Of a stretch of 64,000 nucleotides of DNA, positions 8,737 to 15,042 are shown one piece after another; positions within the stretch are counted from its first letter, which is position 1; every line of letters starts with the position of its first letter. The position numbers and the translations under genes are program-made. The notes beneath the pieces are model-generated. The model searched no databases and had not been told where the DNA came from. It saw only the letters and a list, made by a program, of their open reading frames with translations. Source of the DNA: Thermoguttaceae bacterium (lineage in GTDB: Bacteria; Planctomycetota; Planctomycetia; Pirellulales; Thermoguttaceae); NCBI GenBank assembly GCA_017937485.1, contig JAGBDN010000094.1:1-64000 (forward strand), in the 5' to 3' direction.

Positions 8737-9270
8737 TCAGGCGTTGCCGGCGGTCGGAACGACCCAAACGTTCAAAGACGTTTCGACTTCGTGACCCAAG
8801 TAAATGCGAACTTTGTATTGCGCCAGTTCCTTGAGCGGGCCTTCGAGACGAACTTGGTCGGTCGAGATCGCGACGCCTTCGAGTTTGAGGGCGTGAACGA
8901 TTTCTTCGGCGCCGACGGAACCGTAAAGTTGACCTTCGGCGTTGGCGTTCGCTTCGATGCTGACCGTCTTTTCGGCGATGAGATCGGCGAGTTCGCGGAG
9001 ACCGGCGAGACGTTGTTTTTGGATTTCGAGCAACATCGCCTTGTGTTTTTCAACCATACGGCGGTGGTGATCGGTCGCGAAGGTCGCGAGACCTTGCGGA
9101 AGCAAGTAGTTTATCGCGTAACCGCGTTTGACTTCGACGACGTCGCCTTGTTTGCCGAGGGAGTCGACCGATTGGATCAAAAGGAGTTGGATACCGCCGT
9201 TCGGGCCCTTCGGCAAACGTTTGCCGGTGCGGTAAGCGCTGCGAGCGCGTTTGTTGCGTTGTTGTTGCAT
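8737..9270 (-). CDS. rplI: Large ribosomal subunit protein bL9 with basic N-terminal extension
   Basis: This 177-residue protein. The hallmark bL9 amino domain is present, shifted by about 27 residues: IQLLLIQSVDSLGKQGDVVEVKRGYAINYLLPQGLA, followed by the long connecting helix and the carboxy domain (LYGSVGAEEIVHAL, then YKVRIYLGHEVE). bL9 binds the L1-stalk base of 23S rRNA and helps reading-frame maintenance. Usual length is about 148-150. The extra MQQQRNKRARSAYRTGKRL stretch is very basic and starts at an ATG preceded by an AGGTTT site, so it looks genuine. It is last in the rplY-pth-rpsF-ssb-rplI cluster, 90 bases after ssb, and precedes a terminator. Confidence 0.95.
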   Translation of the reverse strand: MQQQRNKRARSAYRTGKRLPKGPNGGIQLLLIQSVDSLGKQGDVVEVKRGYAINYLLPQGLATFATDHHRRMVEKHKAMLLEIQKQRLAGLRELADLIAEKTVSIEANANAEGQLYGSVGAEEIVHALKLEGVAISTDQVRLEGPLKELAQYKVRIYLGHEVETSLNVWVVPTAGNA

Positions 9271-9360
9271 GATTAAACCTGCTATATTTCCTATTTTATT
9301 TTATTTCCAATTTCAAGCGCCAAAAAACGCTTTTCCGATTGACTGCGTCGCGTTCTAAAA

Positions 9361-9846
9361 TTAGAACGGGATGTCGTCGCCGCCGTCTTGCGCAAAGTCG
9401 TTGTAGTAATCGCCGCCGGACGAACCGGAGTTCGACGCGTTGGAGCGTTGCGGTTGTTGGCGTTGATACGACTGTTGATAGCCGCCCTGTTGGTAACCGC
9501 CGCCTCCGCCGCCTTCTCCGCGAGAACCGAGAAGGACGGTGCGTTCCGCGACGACCTTCAGTTTGGTTCGACGTTGGCCCTCTTGTTCCCAAGAGTCCAT
9601 TTTCAAGCGGCCTTCGACGAGGATTTGCGAACCCTTGCGGGTGTACTCGGCCAAGACTTCGGCGCTGCGTCCCCAGACGGTAACGTCGACGAAAGTCGCT
9701 TCTTCGACCCAATTGCCGCTCGCGTCTTTGCGACGGTCGTTGACGGCGATTCCGACGTCGAGGACGGACATACCGCTGGGAATCGAACGAAGTTCGGGGT
9801 CGCGGGTCAGGTTGCCGACCAAAACGACTCTGTTGTAACTAGCCAT
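9361..9846 (-). CDS. ssb: Single-stranded DNA-binding protein
   Basis: This 161-residue SSB consists of an OB-fold over residues 1-~110 (MASYNRVVLVGNLTRDPELR, FVDVTVWGRSAEV, GSQILVEGRLKMDSWEQEGQ), a Gly/Gln/Asn/Ser-rich linker containing repeated GGYQQ, and the acidic tip DDIPF that recruits replication and repair partners. It coats single-stranded DNA in replication, recombination and repair. Length and layout are typical. It sits between rpsF and rplI, where many bacteria also carry rpsR (bS18), which is absent here. Confidence 0.97.
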   Translation of the reverse strand: MASYNRVVLVGNLTRDPELRSIPSGMSVLDVGIAVNDRRKDASGNWVEEATFVDVTVWGRSAEVLAEYTRKGSQILVEGRLKMDSWEQEGQRRTKLKVVAERTVLLGSRGEGGGGGGYQQGGYQQSYQRQQPQRSNASNSGSSGGDYYNDFAQDGGDDIPF

Positions 9847-9969
9847 ATCGCTCGCCTTTCGTTAAACGGATTGCGCAAACGCGCGATTTTCGGGAAAAAC
9901 GTTCGGTCGGCGTCGTTAAACGAACCGAACCGAAATTTCGGCGCGACGCGAAGAGCGTCGAAACGAAAA

Positions 9970-10386
9970 TTATTCTTCGTCTTCGGCGGTTTCTTCTTCG
10001 TAAACGTCGGCGACCGGCGCGGCTTCTTCGGTCGCTTCTTCGCGTTGAGCCGGACCGGCGAGCGCGTGTTCGACGAGAGCGTCTTCAAGGCGCGGGTCGA
10101 TCGTTTGGATGAGGAAACGAATGATGTTGCCGTTGAGTTGGAATTGGCGATTCAACTCGACGAGTTTGTCGGTTTGCATGCGGAAATAGGCGAGCCAATA
10201 GGTTCCGCGACGATGGTTTTTGATCGGGTAAGCGAGTTTGCGTTCTTCCCAAAGACGGCTGACGCGAACGACGCCGCCCAAGGACTCGATCGTTTTCGCG
10301 ATTTGGCCGGAAACTTCTTCCGGATTACGGGCGTAGGCTTCGGAATTCAAAATGAACAAGCCGTCGTAAACGTGTTCCTGAGTCAA
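9970..10386 (-). CDS. rpsF: Small ribosomal subunit protein bS6
   Basis: This 138-residue protein has the bS6 fold: YDGLFILNSEAYARNPEEV, IAKTIESLGGVVRVSRLWEERKLAYPIKNHRRGTYWLAYF and a final strand NGNIIRFLIQTID. The acidic carboxy tail (EEATEEAAPVADVYEEETAEDEE) is longer than usual. bS6 binds 16S rRNA in the platform together with bS18. The start codon is TTG (10386-10384), supported by an AGGAG site seven bases upstream and by the position of the conserved first strand. It lies between pth and ssb. Confidence 0.96.
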   Translation of the reverse strand: MTQEHVYDGLFILNSEAYARNPEEVSGQIAKTIESLGGVVRVSRLWEERKLAYPIKNHRRGTYWLAYFRMQTDKLVELNRQFQLNGNIIRFLIQTIDPRLEDALVEHALAGPAQREEATEEAAPVADVYEEETAEDEE

Positions 10387-10535
10387 TTTACTGCTCCTAA
10401 TATATGGACGACTTCGAGTGTCTCGGAAGTCGTTCTCGTCGCGCGGACGAGTTTATTTCATTTTTAACGGTCGTCGACGTTTAAAAACGACGAACGAACC
10501 TTCCGGTTAATGGCGAAATCGGTAAAATCGTTCGT

Positions 10536-11177
10536 TCACGAACCTTTTTTCTTTTTCGCGTCGGCGTTGAAGAGGTTCATCGTTTCTTCAACTCCGTCGG
10601 CGACCCAGCGTTCGAGCGCGTCGGCGGCGGTTTTCAGCGCCAAATCGACTTCGATTCGCTCCTCTTTTCTAAAGGGCATTAATACGAAGTTGACGACTTG
10701 CTCTTGCGTCGCGGGACGACCGATTCCGACGCGAAGTCTTGCGAACTCTTGCGTTCCGAGTTTCGCGATCGCGTCTTTTAAGCCCTTTTGTCCGCCGGCC
10801 GATCCTTGCGAACGAACGCGAATTTTCGCGATCGGGAGGTCGAGGTCGTCGCAAACGACGATCAAGTCCGCTTTCGGATCAAGTTTGTAATAACGAACGG
10901 CGGCGGCGATCGAGCTTCCGCTAAGGTTCATATAAGTTGTCGGACAAAGGAGAAGAACGTTTTTCCCTCCGATCCGAGCGTCGAGCGCGTCGCCTTGGAA
11001 TTGGTTGCGCGGTTTGCCGGTCGCCCAACGCGACGCAAGTTCCGCAAGAACCATATACCCGATGTTGTGCCGCGTGTCGCGGTACTTGGAACCGGGATTT
11101 CCTAAGCCGACGATAATTTTATCCGGTTTCATTTCGTTTTTCGGCGCCCTAAAGACCTTGAATAAAGTCTTGAGCAT
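10536..11177 (-). CDS. pth: Peptidyl-tRNA hydrolase
   Basis: This 213-residue Pth recycles peptidyl-tRNA released by stalled ribosomes, by cutting the ester bond between peptide and tRNA. Visible family signatures are IIVGLGNPGSKYRDTRHNIGY (the catalytic His is in RHN), PTTYMNLSG, VVCDDLDLP (catalytic Asp) and GSAGGQKGLKDAI, which binds the tRNA acceptor. The annotated ATG 11177 has a GGAG site. A second ATG 15 codons later (MKPDKIIVGLG) would give the usual family start, so the first residues are uncertain. The carboxy tail is Lys-rich. It lies between rplY and rpsF, a common arrangement. Confidence 0.96.
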   Translation of the reverse strand: MLKTLFKVFRAPKNEMKPDKIIVGLGNPGSKYRDTRHNIGYMVLAELASRWATGKPRNQFQGDALDARIGGKNVLLLCPTTYMNLSGSSIAAAVRYYKLDPKADLIVVCDDLDLPIAKIRVRSQGSAGGQKGLKDAIAKLGTQEFARLRVGIGRPATQEQVVNFVLMPFRKEERIEVDLALKTAADALERWVADGVEETMNLFNADAKKKKGS

Positions 11178-11267
11178 TGCGATAAACTCCGAAAATTACT
11201 TCGACGATTAAGCGCGACTCGCGGCGCGACTTGCCGAAAGACAAGGGAGCGAGGCGCGAAAGTCGAA

Positions 11268-11900
11268 TTATTCCGCTTCTTCTTCGTCGGCCTTTTTGCG
11301 ACCGATGAGTTCCGGTTCCGCGCCGTCGACGGCTTCTTCGGCGGTTTCCGAAACTTCTTCTTGTTCGGAGCATTCGACGACGACCGCGTCGGCCGGAGCG
11401 AGCGCTTTCACGCCTTCCGGAAGGACGAGATCGGCGACGCGAACTTGTTGGTTGAAACCAAGTTCGTTAACGCTGACGGAAATGCGTTCCGGAGCGTTCG
11501 TCGGGTCGGCTTCGACTTCGAGACGGTAAAGAACTTGTTTGACGACGCCGCCTTCTTTGACGCCCGGCGCTTCGCCGCGCAGTTCGAGCGGAAGTTCGAC
11601 TTGGACTCGTTCGTTTTCGCTAACGCGGGTGAAGTCGACGTGGAGAACCGTATCGCCCCAAGTGTTCCATTGAACTTCTTTGATGAAAGCGCGTTCGTTG
11701 ACGGCGCCCGCGAGGTTCACGAAACGGTTGCCGAGACGGATCGCGGCGTCGAGTTGGTCGGCCGGAACGGTCAGATTAATAACGTCTTTCTTATGACCGT
11801 AAAGGACAGCCGGGGTTTTGCCGCTTTCGCGAAGACGACGATTTCGACGTTTGCCGACTTCTTCGCGGCGTTCGACCGATAAAGTCAAAAATTCGACCAT
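11268..11900 (-). CDS. rplY: Large ribosomal subunit protein bL25, long CTC/TL5 form
   Basis: This 210-residue bL25 of the general-stress CTC type has an amino 5S-rRNA-binding domain (RNRRLRESGKTPAVLYGHKK, then VLHVDFTRVSENERVQVELPLEL) and a carboxy beta-domain (PERISVSVNELGFNQQVRVADLVLPEGVKAL) followed by an acidic tail. It binds 5S rRNA in the central protuberance. It starts at ATG 11900 with an AGAGGAA site and heads the rplY-pth-rpsF-ssb-rplI cluster. A strong promoter (11999-12026) and a leader hairpin (11928-11981) lie upstream. The hairpin may be a site of autogenous control, but this is inference. Confidence 0.96.
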   Translation of the reverse strand: MVEFLTLSVERREEVGKRRNRRLRESGKTPAVLYGHKKDVINLTVPADQLDAAIRLGNRFVNLAGAVNERAFIKEVQWNTWGDTVLHVDFTRVSENERVQVELPLELRGEAPGVKEGGVVKQVLYRLEVEADPTNAPERISVSVNELGFNQQVRVADLVLPEGVKALAPADAVVVECSEQEEVSETAEEAVDGAEPELIGRKKADEEEAE

Positions 11901-11927
11901 TTATATTCCTCTTCGAGGTAAAAGTAC

Positions 11928-11981
11928 GCCGTTCGCCATAGAAAAACACGCTTTTTCGTACTCCGAACGGCCAATCTTTTG
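11928..11981 (-). promoter_or_regulatory. Hairpin in the rplY leader
   Basis: The 8-bp arms GCCGTTCG/CGAACGGC enclose a ~38-base loop with further short pairing in the transcribed leader, ending about 28 bases before the rplY start. It is a candidate ribosomal-protein leader. It does not match a leader motif I can name. Confidence 0.4.
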
Positions 11982-11998
11982 TGTATAAAATAATATGC

Positions 11999-12026
11999 AT
12001 TATAACGCGTCTCAAAATTTGCGCAA
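11999..12026 (-). promoter_or_regulatory. Promoter of the rplY-pth-rpsF-ssb-rplI unit
   Basis: Minus strand TTGCGC (12026-12021), a 16-base spacer and a perfect TATAAT (12004-11999), about 100 bases before rplY. Confidence 0.8.
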
Positions 12027-12337
12027 GGCCGTCGACGGATTTCGTTAAATAAATTTTATTTTTTCTCCAGGTTTTTTCCAAAAATTTTTAGAAAGCAATA
12101 AAATAGAGGCCGGCCCTAATTGATAAAATCGGAAATAAACGGATTATAGGGAATATGACGCTTTGGGACGCGTTTTAAGGAACGTGAAAATTTTTTAAAA
12201 ATTTTAAAAAAAATGGAAGCGCGTTTAAGAAAAAGAGCGTATAATAGACGGAAGGCGAGCGAATCGGGCAAAAAACGCGTCGCCGCCGTTTATCGACAGC
12301 GCGCTCGCAAAACTTTAAAATTTTTTTGTCCGCCCGC

Positions 12338-12366
12338 TTGCGCGTCCCCCGGGTTTATGATACAAT
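12338..12366 (+). promoter_or_regulatory. Promoter of the structured RNA
   Basis: TTGCGC (12338-12343), a 17-base spacer and TACAAT (12361-12366). Transcription should start near 12372, exactly where the outermost stem of the RNA begins. Confidence 0.75.
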
Positions 12367-12371
12367 ACAAT

Positions 12372-12621
12372 CGTTCTAGCCCCGACGGTAGCGTTGTTTT
12401 TTTGTCGGGTCGCGACGGCGCGCGGAGAAGTCGCGTCGTTAGAACGTCGTTAATAATTTTATACGAAAACGGCTTTGGCCGCGTAACGAACGCCCCCGTC
12501 GCGGAGCGCGAAGATCCTCCTGAATTCCTTAAATTGGTCGTCACCCAAGAAGAGGAATGCAAGTTCTCGTTGCAGGAATTCGGGTTTTTCCAAGTCTTCG
12601 CGTTTCCGCGACGGGTTTTTT
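12372..12621 (+). ncRNA. Unassigned structured RNA of about 250 nt ending in an intrinsic terminator
   Basis: Read directly from the sequence, three domains follow one another. Domain 1 is a three-way junction: outer stem 12372-12378/12440-12446 encloses hairpins 12381-12386/12404-12409 and 12411-12416/12430-12435. Domain 2 has stem 12448-12452/12484-12488 with an inner hairpin 12470-12473/12478-12481. Domain 3 is a long rod: 12495-12505/12605-12615 (11 bp), 12507-12514/12595-12602 (8 bp) and 12519-12528/12575-12584 (10 bp, one G-U). It is capped by two small hairpins (12534-12537/12545-12548 and 12558-12562/12570-12574) and followed by six U. A good promoter ends just before domain 1. I find no tmRNA, RNase P, SRP, T-box or common riboswitch signature. 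It could be a trans-acting RNA, a divergent known RNA (6S, for example) or a long attenuator. Confidence 0.6.
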
Positions 12622-12765
12622 CTTGTCGATCGCGTTGGCGCGCGACCGTTTGGCGCGTAAGACGGAGCGCGTTGGGCTCGTCTTTATGGCGCTAGGGTAG
12701 CGATTTTCGGCGCTTCTTGCAAGCCCGGTTTTAAAATTTTCTCGATCTTTTCTAGACGCGCTTTG

Positions 12766-12794
12766 TTGATAAAAATAGCGAAATTGGTTAAAAT
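12766..12794 (+). promoter_or_regulatory. Promoter for the AMMECR1-Memo gene
   Basis: TTGATA (12766-12771), a 17-base spacer and TAAAAT (12789-12794), about 150 bases upstream of the start. Its presence argues that the structured RNA upstream is a separate transcript. Confidence 0.55.
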
Positions 12795-12942
12795 AGACAA
12801 AAGCGCACGGGCGGCGTAAGGCGTTTGAAAAGAAAACTCGAAAATGCGCGACGCGCGAATAACGGTTGCTTTTGCGTTGAAGCGGCGCGTTTGCCGGCGT
12901 TAAAAACGGTATAAACGGTTTAAACAGTATGCGAGGGGGGCG

Positions 12943-14742
12943 ATGAGAACGGATAACGCGGACGAGCGCTTGGGGAAAATTTTTCTCAATCTTTCTAAGG
13001 ACGCGATGGAGGAAGCGTTTTTTTGGACGCGAGATCGAATCGTCGCGACGGTCGCGGGAGGAGCGCCGCCGAAAATAAGCGGTTTGGGCGAATTGGCGAA
13101 TTTGCCGGTCGGGGGCGCTTTTGTTAGTTTAAAGAAGCGGGGGCGTCTGCGTTCCTGTATGGGAGCGATGCGCGAAGGGATCGCTTGCGGCGTCGCGCTC
13201 GATTCCGCCGCCGTTTCCGCCGCGACGTCGGATCCGCGCTTTCCGCCCCTTTCGCCGGACGAATTTTACGACCTCGATTTGGAAATTTGGGCGCTTGGGG
13301 AAACGCGGGCGCTTTCCGAACGCGGCGTCGACCGAGTCGGCGCGATTCAAATTGGGCGCGACGGTCTCCAAATCGAAGGGCGGGAGCGGCGCGGACTCCT
13401 TTTGCCGAGCGTCGCGGTCGAGTTCGGTTGGGACGCGGAACGCTTTTTAGAGGCCGTTTGCGAGAAAGCCGGGTTGGCGCGCGACGCTTGGACGAGCGAC
13501 GAAACGCGACTTTTCGTTTTCGAAGGCGTTTCGTTCAAGAAACCGTTCGTTTATTTGGCGAGCAAAAATCCGACGTTGGCTCAAATCGTCGCCGAGCGAA
13601 ATAAGACAAACGGGGAAGAGTCGGCGGTTTCGGCAAGCGGCGCGAATAAGGCGGCGTCGGCAAAGTCGGCAAGTTGGGCAAACGAGTCGCGACCGACGTT
13701 TCGCCTTGCGCCCGATTTTTTCCGTTGGAATCTTCCGACGAGCGTTCAAAATAGAGGGATTGCGCAAAATAACGGGGTTGGCAAAGAAATCGTTGCGAAC
13801 GACGCAAGCGCGACGGTTCGACCGGCGGCGGTCGCGGGGCTCTTTTATCCGGCGACTCCGGCGGAGCGGTCGGCGTTAATCGACAAATTGGAGCGGACGG
13901 CGCAAAGTAGGCGAAGCGCGGGAAACGGCGGTTTCGATAAGATTAACAAAATTGACGAAATTGGCGAACTTGGAAGGTTTGGCAAAGTTGGTGAAATTAG
14001 GACGGACGGCGAAAGTCGGCGGCGTTGGAGCGCGGCGCTTGTTCCGCACGCCGGTTGGATTTATTCGGGTCGCTTGGCGGCGGCGACGCTAAAACGGGTC
14101 GAAATTCCGGAAACGGTCGTCGTTTTCGCGCCGAAACACCGAGCGGAGGGGGCCGATTTCGCCGTTATGCCCGCCGAGCGTTGGGACGTCGGGGGCGGGG
14201 AACGCGTTCCGAGCGATCCCGATTTTGTCGAACGCTTCGTCGCGGCGGTTCCGCCGTTCCGCAAGGACGTCGTCGCGCATCGCCGAGAACACGCGGTCGA
14301 AACGCTCGTTCCGTTGATCGCTCGTTTCGCTCCGGCGGCGAAGGTCGTCGGGGCGGTTATTGGACGGGCGACGGTCGACGAATTGACCGCGGCGGCCGCA
14401 AAGTTTGCCGAATTTCTCCAAAATGAAGAGAAAAACGGTCGAAAAGCGCCGCTAGTTTTGATTTCTAGCGATATGAATCATTTTTCGAACGACGAAACGA
14501 CGCGCCGCCTCGACGCTCTCGCCCTCGACGCCCTCGAATCGCTCGACCCGACGCGCCTTTTGGAGACGGTTCGGCGCGAAAAAATCTCGATGTGCGGCGT
14601 CTTGCCCGCGTTTTTCGTTTTGACGGCGCTCGGTAAAATCGGTAAATTGGGCAAAGCGGAGAAAGTCGGATACGCGACGAGCGGAGATTCGAGCGGCGAC
14701 CGAGAGCGCGTCGTCGGGTACGCCGGGTATCTTTTCGGGTGA
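12943..14742 (+). CDS. AMMECR1-Memo fusion (AmmeMemoRadiSam proteins A and B in one chain)
   Basis: This 599-residue protein has two domains. Residues ~10-195 are AMMECR1: FVSLKKRGRLRSCMGAMR is its hallmark LRGCIG-type motif, followed by SDPRFPPLSPDEFYDLDLEIWAL. Residues ~285-599 are a Memo domain: AAVAGLFYPATPAE, VPHAGWIYSG, VVFAPKHR, REHAVETLVPLI, LISSDMNHF and MCGVLPAF. Between them these carry the His/Cys set that lines the Memo pocket. The two are joined by a ~90-residue low-complexity linker with runs of Lys-x-Gly and Ser/Ala. The AmmeMemoRadiSam set normally adds a radical SAM protein and its chemistry is not settled in my knowledge; no radical SAM partner lies next door. The start ATG 12943 has a GAGGGGGG site. 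No clear terminator follows. Confidence 0.9.
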   Translation: MRTDNADERLGKIFLNLSKDAMEEAFFWTRDRIVATVAGGAPPKISGLGELANLPVGGAFVSLKKRGRLRSCMGAMREGIACGVALDSAAVSAATSDPRFPPLSPDEFYDLDLEIWALGETRALSERGVDRVGAIQIGRDGLQIEGRERRGLLLPSVAVEFGWDAERFLEAVCEKAGLARDAWTSDETRLFVFEGVSFKKPFVYLASKNPTLAQIVAERNKTNGEESAVSASGANKAASAKSASWANESRPTFRLAPDFFRWNLPTSVQNRGIAQNNGVGKEIVANDASATVRPAAVAGLFYPATPAERSALIDKLERTAQSRRSAGNGGFDKINKIDEIGELGRFGKVGEIRTDGESRRRWSAALVPHAGWIYSGRLAAATLKRVEIPETVVVFAPKHRAEGADFAVMPAERWDVGGGERVPSDPDFVERFVAAVPPFRKDVVAHRREHAVETLVPLIARFAPAAKVVGAVIGRATVDELTAAAAKFAEFLQNEEKNGRKAPLVLISSDMNHFSNDETTRRLDALALDALESLDPTRLLETVRREKISMCGVLPAFFVLTALGKIGKLGKAEKVGYATSGDSSGDRERVVGYAGYLFG

Positions 14743-14884
14743 AGCGGCGCTTTACGGCGTCGGCGACGTTTGAGAAAATAAGGCGGTTGAGCGAGAATAG
14801 GTCGATTGGCTGAAACGCGTTGGTTTTAACGGCGTTCGAGCGACGCTTTCGACGGGAGTTCCAACGGGCGCGACGCGAAAACGT

Positions 14885-14913
14885 TTGACGTCGGCGTCGC
14901 CGTCCTTTATAAT
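14885..14913 (+). promoter_or_regulatory. Near-consensus promoter for the 15043 gene
   Basis: TTGACG (14885-14890), exactly 17 bases, then TATAAT (14908-14913), in an otherwise featureless gap of 300 bases. Confidence 0.85.
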
Positions 14914-15042
14914 GAAGCGCGTCGGTCGGCGGCGAACGTCGCTTTGGTCGGCTTTGTTGATTTTATCGATTTTGCGGACTTAGCGTTTGGCTTTTAGGCG
15001 TTTGGAGTCGCGGAGGCGACCGCGGTTGAGAAGGAGAAAAAG

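Noticed and set aside
12213..12695. A 160-codon plus-strand frame covering the structured RNA
   Set aside because: Codon use is unlike neighbours, it lacks a ribosome-binding site, the promoter lies inside it, and its bases form long perfect helices better explained as RNA.
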